Source: Candidatus Fischerbacteria bacterium RBG_13_37_8
Lineage (GTDB): Bacteria; Acidobacteriota; HRBIN11; MFGW01
Direction: 5' to 3'
DNA length: 15,372 nt
Assembly (NCBI GenBank): GCA_001780385.1
Contig: MFGW01000061.1
Location: 1-15,372, forward strand
Positions 6,546-13,964 of this stretch are shown here, in pieces. Made by a program: the position numbers and the translations under genes. The stretch's first letter is position 1; every line of letters begins with the position of its first letter. Below the pieces are notes generated by a model. That model worked only from the letters and a program-made list of their open reading frames with translations. It had not been told where the DNA came from and ran no database searches.

Positions 6546-9500
6546 ATGAAAAAATATCTGTCAATTGTAATGGTGATAGCATTGCTGACTGGCTATGCTA
6601 TTGGTTCAGTTGGAGACGATCAAAAGACATCCTACATTTCACTCAAATCGTATGTTTTTGATACACATAGCGGAGAACCTGTTGTTGCGGATAATTTGAA
6701 AGCGCAATTTAATGATGGAGACAATTTTAATTATGTTCTTGTGAAATTTCCCGGTCCATTGACAGCACAAAATTATAATTCATTAAAAAGAACTGCCGAA
6801 AATATTTATACATACCTACCTTATTTTGCTTATCTTGTCAAGCTTGACAACAGCAAATTTGCATCTGTACAATCAGCGACGGGAGCAAGCTGGGTTGGTT
6901 TATATCATCCGGCGTACAAGATATCCAGTGACATAGCAGCGGTGAAGGCAACGGATCAGCGCGAATTATATATAGTAATGATACATGTATTTCCCGATGC
7001 GAATCTTGAGCGCGTAGTAGAAAGGATACAGGAACTGGGAGTACCGAAGATCGAAGGGTATGGATATAATCCCTTTTTCTCGCGGATACGCATTTTATTA
7101 TCACCGGAGAGAGTGGTAGCGTTAAGAGAAGAGATAGCGAAGATAAAGGATGTATTCTGGCTTACATGGGAACCTAAGTATGTTTTTTACAATGACACGA
7201 CGATATGGGTGGGGCAATCGGGAGTATCAGGCGGACAAACCACGCCGGTATTTTCTCATGGTATTTATGGTGAAGGACAAATAATATCAGCACTTGATAC
7301 GGGTATTGATGCTGATTCGTGTTATTTCTGGGATCCTGCCAAGGGAGTATTACCGCCGCGGAACGAATGTAATGGAGGAACGGTAGTAGATCTTACGCAG
7401 CGCAAGGTAATAGCGGTTGATTTTCTCTGGAGTACTGAATGCAGTGGCGGTATTTCGAATACGGAATGGGATACACAGGATCACGGTACTCATGTAGCCG
7501 GGATAATGACTGGCGATAATTTTGCAAATCCAAAAATACATGATCCTGGTGATGGGATGGCTCCAGGGGCACTATTAGTAATGCAGGATTGCGGATTTCA
7601 AACGAATAATTGCGCAGATTGTCCCGGGATAGGATGCCCAGTTATAGATTTGAATCCAATTTTTTTGCAGCCTTACAATCAGGGAGTGAGGATTCATTCT
7701 AATTCGTGGGGAGATAATGAAAATGCACCGGTTCAGAACAATTATACCACTGCCAGTGAAGACGTGGATCAATTTATGTGGAACCATCCGGAATTTTTAT
7801 TATTTTTTGCTGCGGGCAATTCAGGACCGGGAGACGACTCTGTAGGCAGTCCCAGCACGGCAAAGAGTTGTGTTTCGGTTGGAGCAACAGCAAGAGGAAC
7901 GAGCGCAGAAAGCCTTGCTTCCTTTTCGAGTTGGGGTCAAACAGATGATAACCGCATAAAACCAGAAGTAACGATTCCCGGCAGTAATATCATTTCTGCA
8001 AATAATGACGGCAGTGTAACTACATATAACTGCAATACGCAATCAATGAGCGGAACGAGCATGGCTTGTCCCGCCGCGGCAGGTTTGACGGCGTTGATAC
8101 GCCAATATTACACGGAAGGCTGGCATCCGAGCGGGGCGAAAAATCCACCAGATGGCTTTACTCCTACCGCTGCAATGTTGCGAGCATCCGTAGTGAACTC
8201 CGCACAGAATATGACAGGCGTGACTAGTCCAATTCCTTCTAATCCGCAAGGCTGGGGCAGAATATTACTCGATAACCTGATGTACTGGACAGGCGAAACA
8301 CGGAAATTATTTGTGACCGATGATAGTGGTTTTCCAACAGGCTCCACTTCAAGCAAAACCTGGCAATTCAATGTCACGTCCAGCTCGGTACCTTTTAAAG
8401 TAACCATAGCATGGACTGATTATCCATCGACACCAGCAGCAAGCCCGCATATTAATAATGATATTGATTTGACAGTAACAGCGCCTGGCGCCGTTATCTA
8501 TCGAGGCAATGTATTTTCCGGCGGACAATCAACTACTGGCGGAAGCGCAGATAGATTGAATACGCTGGAACAAGTCTTGCGCTTAACACCAGCAACGGGA
8601 ACATACACTATTACCGTGCAGGCTTATAATATTCCAAACGGACCGCAGCCCTTTGCTCTTGTCGTAACGGGAGCAATTACTTCACCAACGCCTCATGCTT
8701 CGCACCAGAGTAATGCTGTGACTGATACTTGCGCTTCTGGAGGTCCCGGAAATAACAATGGTATTATTGATCCGGGCGAATCTGTTCAAGTAGCTGTTAC
8801 ACTTATCAATGATGGAATTGGAAATCTTACCAATATTAACGGCACGCTCAGCACTGCTACTTCTGGTGTCACAATTAATGATAATAATGCTTCATTCCCG
8901 AATATACCGAATGGCGGTACCGGAACATCAATTGCTCCTCACTTCACCTATAGTGTTTCAAATACGTTTACATGCGGAAATCCAATCGATTTTAGCCTTG
9001 CACTTGCATACACGGAAGGTTCTAATAATACTTCATTCCAGCACACGGTAGGTAATATGACCACTACCACTCTTCTGAATGAAGATTGGGAAACTGGTTC
9101 CGATGGTTGGTCAATGACTGGTTTGTGGCATCTCACTACCCAAGCAGCACAGGCATGCATGGCCGAACCGTATCCTTCCCCCGTTACGGTCGCCTACTAT
9201 GGTCAGGATTCAACATGTAATTTTAATACCGGTGCTACTACAAGCGGTAATTTGGACAGAACTACACCTGTCCCCGGAATAACTGCTAGTTCACAATTAT
9301 CCTTCATGTATGTCTATCAAGGTGAAGGTTCCACCAGCTACGACCGTGCGTATGCTTACGTATCACCGGATGGAACAACATGGACCCAGGTCTGGACAGT
9401 CGGTTCAGCAGCTCAATTAACATGGATTTCGTCCGGTAATCTCTCACTTGCTACATGGGCTGGTCAGTCAATTCGTGTGAGATTCAGATTCGATTCTGTA

Positions 9501-9926
9501 GATGGTACTCTCAATACTTACCTCGGTTTTGCCGTGGATAATGTTCAGGTCAGCGGTTCGTCCTGGAATTGCAATGTATGTAATGTTGTTGTTGGTCCTC
9601 CCGGTCGTGTTCTGAGTAATTTAAACGTCGCGAAATCAGGCGCCAACCTGAACTTGACATGGGTCGCACCAGGTGGCACCTGTACTACTACAGGCTATGG
9701 TGTTTATCGAGGTACACTTCCGCTTACTGCTTATAATCATGCATCATTGAGTTGTGCCGTGACAGGAACTTCCTTCTCCACGGCTCAAGATACTGGCAGT
9801 TATTATTTCCTTGTTGTCCCACTGAATACAACTAATGAAGGTTCATATGGCACGGATTCAGCAGGCAGCCAAATACCGCCTGCTTCAACCCCATGCAAAC
9901 CACAACTTCTTACTGCCTGTAATTAA
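6546..9926 (+). CDS. Secreted multidomain S8 (subtilisin, Kp43-like) serine protease
   Basis: A 1126-aa secreted endopeptidase. Residues 1-20 are a Sec signal. Two segments, about 60-130 and 140-212, look like tandem inhibitor-type propeptide domains. The catalytic domain (about 235-580) has D251 (SALDTGID), H313 (DHGTHVAG), oxyanion N425 (FAAGNSGPG) and S505 (SGTSMACP), so the triad is intact. A four-cysteine insert (C349, C356, C359, C364) lies between H and N. A jelly-roll domain of the Kp43/P type (about 585-710) follows, with IAWTDYP and NNDIDLTV. Next come a CARDB-like beta domain with NNNGIIDPGESV (736-747), a MAM-like or jelly-roll domain (about 843-1003) starting EDWETGSDGW, and an FN3-like C-terminal domain (about 1017-1113). 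No sorting signal is seen at the end. The start has an excellent AAGGAGG. It is likely scavenging or surface proteolysis; substrate unknown. Confidence 0.95.
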   Translation: MKKYLSIVMVIALLTGYAIGSVGDDQKTSYISLKSYVFDTHSGEPVVADNLKAQFNDGDNFNYVLVKFPGPLTAQNYNSLKRTAENIYTYLPYFAYLVKLDNSKFASVQSATGASWVGLYHPAYKISSDIAAVKATDQRELYIVMIHVFPDANLERVVERIQELGVPKIEGYGYNPFFSRIRILLSPERVVALREEIAKIKDVFWLTWEPKYVFYNDTTIWVGQSGVSGGQTTPVFSHGIYGEGQIISALDTGIDADSCYFWDPAKGVLPPRNECNGGTVVDLTQRKVIAVDFLWSTECSGGISNTEWDTQDHGTHVAGIMTGDNFANPKIHDPGDGMAPGALLVMQDCGFQTNNCADCPGIGCPVIDLNPIFLQPYNQGVRIHSNSWGDNENAPVQNNYTTASEDVDQFMWNHPEFLLFFAAGNSGPGDDSVGSPSTAKSCVSVGATARGTSAESLASFSSWGQTDDNRIKPEVTIPGSNIISANNDGSVTTYNCNTQSMSGTSMACPAAAGLTALIRQYYTEGWHPSGAKNPPDGFTPTAAMLRASVVNSAQNMTGVTSPIPSNPQGWGRILLDNLMYWTGETRKLFVTDDSGFPTGSTSSKTWQFNVTSSSVPFKVTIAWTDYPSTPAASPHINNDIDLTVTAPGAVIYRGNVFSGGQSTTGGSADRLNTLEQVLRLTPATGTYTITVQAYNIPNGPQPFALVVTGAITSPTPHASHQSNAVTDTCASGGPGNNNGIIDPGESVQVAVTLINDGIGNLTNINGTLSTATSGVTINDNNASFPNIPNGGTGTSIAPHFTYSVSNTFTCGNPIDFSLALAYTEGSNNTSFQHTVGNMTTTTLLNEDWETGSDGWSMTGLWHLTTQAAQACMAEPYPSPVTVAYYGQDSTCNFNTGATTSGNLDRTTPVPGITASSQLSFMYVYQGEGSTSYDRAYAYVSPDGTTWTQVWTVGSAAQLTWISSGNLSLATWAGQSIRVRFRFDSVDGTLNTYLGFAVDNVQVSGSSWNCNVCNVVVGPPGRVLSNLNVAKSGANLNLTWVAPGGTCTTTGYGVYRGTLPLTAYNHASLSCAVTGTSFSTAQDTGSYYFLVVPLNTTNEGSYGTDSAGSQIPPASTPCKPQLLTACN

Positions 9927-9946
9927 TTTCAACCTGGATATATAGC

Positions 9947-9985
9947 GGGGGTGAATGAATTATCATCACCCCCCTTTTTATTTTT
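9947..9985 (+). terminator. Intrinsic terminator of the subtilase gene
   Basis: GGGGGTG (9947-9953) pairs with CACCCCC (9967-9973), and an inner ATGA/TCAT stem closes a small loop. TTTTTATTTTT follows. It begins 20 bp after the protease stop codon, so the protease is a single-gene unit. Confidence 0.85.
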
Positions 9986-10031
9986 GCGAGTTCTGCGAAG
10001 AAGAATGAAGCAATCCCGAACGGAATGTAAT

Positions 10032-10088
10032 AAAATAGGGGACAGCCACCTATTTTTCGTAGAAAAATAGGTGGCTGTCCCCTATTTT
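10032..10088. repeat. Perfect 57-bp palindrome of the GGGGACAG type
   Basis: Two 27-bp arms (10032-10058 and 10062-10088) are exact reverse complements around GTA. The core, AATAGGGGACAGCCACC, resembles the palindromic repeats found beside REP-associated tyrosine transposases (RAYT/Y1) in many bacteria, recalled from general knowledge. No transposase is in the window, so this would be a non-autonomous copy. It ends four bases before the AGGAG of the next gene, placing a very stable hairpin directly against that ribosome binding site. Confidence 0.85.
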
Positions 10089-10107
10089 GCACAGGAGAAG
10101 CGACTCC

Positions 10108-12393
10108 ATGACAAAAAAGATATTTTTTCTTACTACAAGCCTGCTGATATTTTTATTGTGTTCCCTGCTGCTCCTTTCCGAACCAGAAAAAGAAATTACG
10201 CTTACCTCCTCCAGCAGCACAGACAACACACTGAACCAGTTTGAAAATGCCTATGTACCAGTATATTCCGGCGTTAGCCCACGGATTCTTGCCTATAACC
10301 TGCCTCTTGATTTGAATAGAATCATTAATTATGAAGACATAGTTACAAAATTAGGACTTGATGAAACGGCAAAAAATGCGATTAAGGAAAATGGATTTGC
10401 TATTGTGCCGTACGGTAAAATAGATGATATAGTTCAGCCATACAAAAATTTAAAAGAACAGGATATTCCTGTTTTCGTTACCTCAGACACACTTCTGCAT
10501 CTTTATCATATTCAATTTGATGAAACGTTAAAGCAAATAGAAGAGAAAACATTTTACCCGGACTTACTCAACATGAGTAAAGCGTTCATGAAAAAATTTA
10601 TTGAGCAGTACAAGGAATCGGAAGGAGAGGTGAAAGAAGCGGCACGGCGCACTATCGGCTTTTTTGCGGTAGGGGTGAAACTGCTCGAGCCTGACGTTGA
10701 GATACCCGGAATGGTAGAAAAAGAAGTACAATGGGAACTAGACCATATTCAGCAACACACAGGTTTTCCGGGAGATCCTTTTAATCCCGCCGATATTTCT
10801 GAAGTTGAACAGAACTCTTTATTTCATTACATGGAGGATTATTCACAATATGTGCCGCGTGGGCATTACACGAGAAGCGAAGCACTGCAGAAGTATTTTA
10901 AGGCGATGATGTGGTACGGACGCATGACATTTCTCATGAAAGGCAGGGAACCTCATGGACCGATTGCACCTCCGGCAAAAGCACTACTATCCCCCGCAGA
11001 TGCGAAACTGCAAACGATGCAGGCATGTATGATAGCGGCATTCATGGATAAGATACCCGTGGGTAAACGAACCGCTTTAGCAGTATGGAACCGAATATAC
11101 ACGGTGACCGCTTTTTATGTCGGCACTTCGGATGATTTATCTATAAATGAATACAGGGAAGCAATTCAAAAAGTGTTTGGCAGTAAAGTGTTGTTGAGTG
11201 AACTTGCAAACGAGAAAAAGCTGTTTGCATTAAAAACGGAACTGGCAAAATTACCATCACCGAAAATATATGGAGGTACGGGACAGAGCGGTATTGTTGT
11301 GGGAGAGGGAGTTCTTTTTACCCCGGAACATTTGGATGATATTCTTGTGAATACAAAGGGCATGCGTTTCATGGGACAAAGATTTGTTCCCGATTCTTAC
11401 ATCATGAGTCAGCTCGTATCACCTGCTGCGGGTGATTACACCGGGACACGTGAACCGCGCCCCTTTACATGGATAAAAATACCGAACGGAGAAGTTCGAG
11501 GATTTCCAAGAGGACTTGATATGATGGGTTTTCTCGGATGCACGCGCGCAAAAGAAATTCTCCAGGAATCAGGTGATATCGAATATTCATACTACGATAA
11601 GCAATATAATAAATTAAAAGAAGAATTTCTTGCATTTGAATTAAAAGATTGGAACAAGAATCTTTATTGGAGCTGGCTCTATACATTAAAGGCGCTACTC
11701 ATGGATTTTGGACCGGGCTATCAGGGATTCATGAGAACAAAAGCCTGGCATGATAAGGAACTAAATGCTGCGCTCGGTTCCTGGACGGCTCTGCGTCATG
11801 ATACGATACTGTTTGTCAAGCAGAGCTATACACCGACATTGGCGAGGGAATCTGTCGCTTTAGATATTCAGCATGAAAATCCTGTTGTCGGGTACGTGGA
11901 GCCGGTTGCAGATTTTTATGCACGACTTCTTGCTCTTACCAGGATGACAACAAAAGTTTTGAAGACAATGGAAGTGCTCGATGATGCGTCTGAAGCAAGA
12001 TTGAATGGTCTTGAAGATATGCTTGGAAGATTACTCGAAATTTCGAAAAAGGAATTGCGACAGGAACTGCTCAATGACAACGATCATATGTATATAAGGC
12101 GTTTTGCGGAGCAGATGGAAATAGCAATAGCTGGTGCTGGTTCAAAAGCAATGAAAACGACCATCGTGGCGGATGTGCATACCGATCAGAATACAAAGCA
12201 ATGCCTGGAAGAGGCAACCGGGTATGTGCAATTGATAGTAGCGGCGTATTTATTACCGGGTGGAAGTGTAGAAGCCGCTGCAGGACCAGTGTTTTCCTAT
12301 TATGAATTCAAGCATCCGATGGCGGATCGCTTTACCGATGAAAAATGGCAGGAGATGCTCAAATCAGGCAAAGCACCGGACAAACCGTTTTAG
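10108..12393 (+). CDS. DUF3160 family protein, exported or membrane-anchored, function unknown
   Basis: A 761-aa protein of the DUF3160 family (recognised by FVTSDTLLHLYHIQFDE, about residues 122-138, and by overall layout); no activity is established for the family. The N-terminus MTKKIFF plus a long hydrophobic segment to about residue 23 is a signal peptide or a single membrane anchor. The lone cysteine sits in FLLCS, not a standard lipobox. A Ser/Thr-rich linker (about 33-43) is followed by a mostly helical body with aromatic-rich segments such as KNLYWSWLYTLKALL and a C-terminal region with DVHTDQNTKQCLEEATGYV. These residues suggest binding rather than a known catalytic motif. I chose the ATG at 10108, with AGGAG 10 nt upstream. 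An in-frame TTG at 10087 lies inside the palindrome and would put charged residues (HRRSDS) before the signal. The final PDKPF end is complete. Confidence 0.85.
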   Translation: MTKKIFFLTTSLLIFLLCSLLLLSEPEKEITLTSSSSTDNTLNQFENAYVPVYSGVSPRILAYNLPLDLNRIINYEDIVTKLGLDETAKNAIKENGFAIVPYGKIDDIVQPYKNLKEQDIPVFVTSDTLLHLYHIQFDETLKQIEEKTFYPDLLNMSKAFMKKFIEQYKESEGEVKEAARRTIGFFAVGVKLLEPDVEIPGMVEKEVQWELDHIQQHTGFPGDPFNPADISEVEQNSLFHYMEDYSQYVPRGHYTRSEALQKYFKAMMWYGRMTFLMKGREPHGPIAPPAKALLSPADAKLQTMQACMIAAFMDKIPVGKRTALAVWNRIYTVTAFYVGTSDDLSINEYREAIQKVFGSKVLLSELANEKKLFALKTELAKLPSPKIYGGTGQSGIVVGEGVLFTPEHLDDILVNTKGMRFMGQRFVPDSYIMSQLVSPAAGDYTGTREPRPFTWIKIPNGEVRGFPRGLDMMGFLGCTRAKEILQESGDIEYSYYDKQYNKLKEEFLAFELKDWNKNLYWSWLYTLKALLMDFGPGYQGFMRTKAWHDKELNAALGSWTALRHDTILFVKQSYTPTLARESVALDIQHENPVVGYVEPVADFYARLLALTRMTTKVLKTMEVLDDASEARLNGLEDMLGRLLEISKKELRQELLNDNDHMYIRRFAEQMEIAIAGAGSKAMKTTIVADVHTDQNTKQCLEEATGYVQLIVAAYLLPGGSVEAAAGPVFSYYEFKHPMADRFTDEKWQEMLKSGKAPDKPF

Positions 12394-12412
12394 AAAAATG
12401 GATTAGAGGATT

Positions 12413-12465
12413 CAAGGAGTCAAATGCTGGCGAACGCATCATTCGCTAGTTCCACTGATTCCTTG
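12413..12465. repeat. Nested inverted repeat after the DUF3160 gene
   Basis: CAAGGAGTCA (12413-12422) pairs with TGATTCCTTG (12456-12465) with a single G-U, and inside it GCGAA (12430-12434) pairs with TTCGC (12442-12446). This makes a two-part stem-loop of about 53 nt. It could protect the mRNA 3' end or be a worn palindromic mobile repeat. No T-tract follows, so it is not an intrinsic terminator. Confidence 0.45.
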
Positions 12466-12482
12466 TTCGGGATATATTGTAG

Positions 12483-12515
12483 GGGCGAACAACAAGGTTC
12501 GCCCTTGTATTTTTT
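12483..12515 (+). terminator. GGGCGAAC hairpin, possible terminator
   Basis: GGGCGAAC (12483-12490) and GTTCGCCC (12497-12504) form a perfect 8-bp stem around AACAAG, followed by TTGTATTTTTT. It lies about 90 bp after the DUF3160 stop. The hairpin plus T-run can terminate rightward transcription, but the interrupted T-run and the resemblance to dispersed GGGCGA-type palindromic repeats leave it open which of the two it is. Confidence 0.5.
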
Positions 12516-12544
12516 ACTCTTATCTCTGGGTGCCCCGCAAGGAG

Positions 12545-12574
12545 CATGAACGACTTCGTGGTTTATTTTTTTTT
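12545..12574 (+). terminator. Possible second intrinsic terminator
   Basis: CATGAA (12545-12550) pairs with TTCGTG (12555-12560), including one G-U, around a CGAC loop. GTTTA and then nine T residues (12566-12574) follow. The stem is weak but the T-tract is good; together with the hairpin at 12483 it would end the DUF3160 transcript. Confidence 0.4.
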
Positions 12575-12604
12575 GCCAAAAATGCACGAATTTCAAGACC
12601 AAGC

Positions 12605-12709
12605 GCCCATTCCCTAGTCCCTAGTCCCTAATCCCCATTCCCTAGTCCCTAGTCCCTAGTCCCTAGTCCCTAGTCCCTAGTCCCTAATCCCCATTCCCTA
12701 TTCCCTATT
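12605..12709. repeat. Heptanucleotide tandem array, 15 units
   Basis: Fifteen contiguous 7-bp units fill 105 bp: one GCCCATT, two CCCTAGT, CCCTAAT, CCCCATT, six CCCTAGT, CCCTAAT, CCCCATT and two CCCTATT. The order shows a higher repeat in which a CCCCATT-like unit opens a run of CCCTAGT and CCCTAAT closes it. The last CCCTA pairs with TAGGG at 12710-12714 to make a small closing hairpin. It resembles the short heptanucleotide repeats (STRR) known from filamentous cyanobacteria, though units differ. There are no spacers, so it is not CRISPR. Confidence 0.95.
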
Positions 12710-12714
12710 TAGGG

Positions 12715-12814
12715 AGTATGGAATTAATTTAAAGAACGTGGTAATATAAGGAGATGGAAATTTTTAAAGTCAAATCTTTAAAAAAACAAGAATGAAAGAA
12801 GGAGAGGATTAGGT
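12715..12814 (+). other. Spacer between heptamer array and aminotransferase gene
   Basis: This AT-rich 100 bp holds the gene's ribosome binding site near 12799-12805. A weak promoter-like pair, TGGAAT and TAATAT 17 bp apart (12719-12747), is the only candidate I see, matching consensus poorly at -35. A 13-codon ORF from ATG 12754 has its AAGGAG directly touching the start and is not credible. No operator or riboswitch is recognised. Confidence 0.3.
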
Positions 12815-13936
12815 ATGAATATTGAGAAAATCAGAGAATTATTTCCCGTGATAAAAGAATGGATTTATTTTAATCATGCTACAGGAAGTCCTCTTACTAT
12901 TAAAACGATGGAAGCAATGAATGAAGTGCTGGAGGATATGAAACTGCATGGTGTGATGCATTATACAAACTGGGTGAAAAAAGTCGAGGAATTGCGTGAA
13001 AATGTTGCACAATTAATCAATGCAGACAAAGAACGTGTGGCTATTATTACTAATTATATACAGGGTGTTAATATTGTGTCGAACGGGTATGATTGGAAAG
13101 AAGAAGATACAGTTGTTTTATCGAATGCAGAGTATGAATCATTGATCTATAATTGGTTGAACCTTGCCTCGAAAGGTGTAATTGTTAAATTTGTTTCCTC
13201 CACGGATGACAGGGTGGCAGTTGAAGATATAATGAAGGCAGTGGACAAGTATACCCGCATGATAATCTTAAGCCATGTGCAATATAATAATGGGCATCGT
13301 GTGTCATTCAAAGAACTGTCTGCATTTTGTAAAGAAAGGGACATTTTACTGGTAGCGGAAGGCACCCATAGCTTGGGAGCGATAAATTTTAATGTAGAAC
13401 AGGAAGGGGTTGATGTACTCATTGCATCAGGGAATAAATGGTTATTAGGACCTGAGGGGTGCGGTATTTTATATTTGTCAGATAAAGCATTGGAAAAACT
13501 CCCTGCTACAACCATAGGTTGGCGCAATGCGGATTACGGCGAAGATAGTTCAGCATATCCTATCCGGTTTTATGAATCTGCACGAAAATATGAACCGAGC
13601 GGTTTGTCGATGATAGGGGTATATGGATTAAATGCGGCAGTGCAATTGCTCCTGGAAACAGGCATGTTAGAAATTGAAAAAAGAGTGTTGGATCTGAGCA
13701 GTCATCTCGTTGCACAGCTCCAGAAAAAAAATTATGAAATTTACGGAAGTGTCGAAAGAGATAAAATGTCTGGAATCGTCAGCTTTTACAATAAGCTGAT
13801 CCCGGCAAAAGATATTCGAAATACACTCCTGAAACACAATATTGCGGTTGCAGAAAAAAGAAATTACGTAGTTGCAGGCTTGCATTTTTATAATACAGAA
13901 GAAGAAATTAATAAAATGATTTCCCTGCTTGAATAG
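12815..13936 (+). CDS. Divergent class V aminotransferase-fold PLP enzyme
   Basis: A 373-aa fold-type I PLP protein of the class V group (relatives: SufS/CsdA-type desulfurases, isopenicillin N epimerase-like enzymes). It starts with the family's YFNHATGSPL (18-27), has NAEYESLIYNWL (104-115) where relatives have an EFPSNVYPW-like motif, and the PLP lysine K208 in SGNKWLLGPEGCG. It ends with HFYNTEEEI (357-365). Two usual residues differ. The Asp that contacts the PLP ring nitrogen (V-D-G) is E182 in VAEGTHSLG. The Arg that binds substrate carboxylate, normally four residues before the final His of RxSPH, is V353. No active-site cysteine loop is seen, so it is not a cysteine desulfurase. Substrate unknown. 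ATG at 12815; the GGAG-rich stretch GAAGGAGAGGA lies upstream. It probably forms an operon with the next gene, 28 bp on. No convincing promoter was found between 12715 and 12800. Confidence 0.85.
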   Translation: MNIEKIRELFPVIKEWIYFNHATGSPLTIKTMEAMNEVLEDMKLHGVMHYTNWVKKVEELRENVAQLINADKERVAIITNYIQGVNIVSNGYDWKEEDTVVLSNAEYESLIYNWLNLASKGVIVKFVSSTDDRVAVEDIMKAVDKYTRMIILSHVQYNNGHRVSFKELSAFCKERDILLVAEGTHSLGAINFNVEQEGVDVLIASGNKWLLGPEGCGILYLSDKALEKLPATTIGWRNADYGEDSSAYPIRFYESARKYEPSGLSMIGVYGLNAAVQLLLETGMLEIEKRVLDLSSHLVAQLQKKNYEIYGSVERDKMSGIVSFYNKLIPAKDIRNTLLKHNIAVAEKRNYVVAGLHFYNTEEEINKMISLLE

Positions 13937-13964
13937 TGAGGGTGAATAAGAGGAGCTAAAAATT

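Noticed and set aside
10087..10107. TTG start of the DUF3160 gene inside the palindrome
   Set aside because: It would overlap the hairpin, has no SD and places charged residues before the signal sequence; ATG 10108 has AGGAG upstream.
12420..12602. 60-aa minus-strand ORF after the DUF3160 gene
   Set aside because: It covers hairpins and terminator-like sequence, has no SD or recognisable motif, and its composition follows the repeats.
12605..12709. CRISPR-like array
   Set aside because: Units are 7 bp and contiguous, with no spacers and no cas genes, so it is a simple tandem array.
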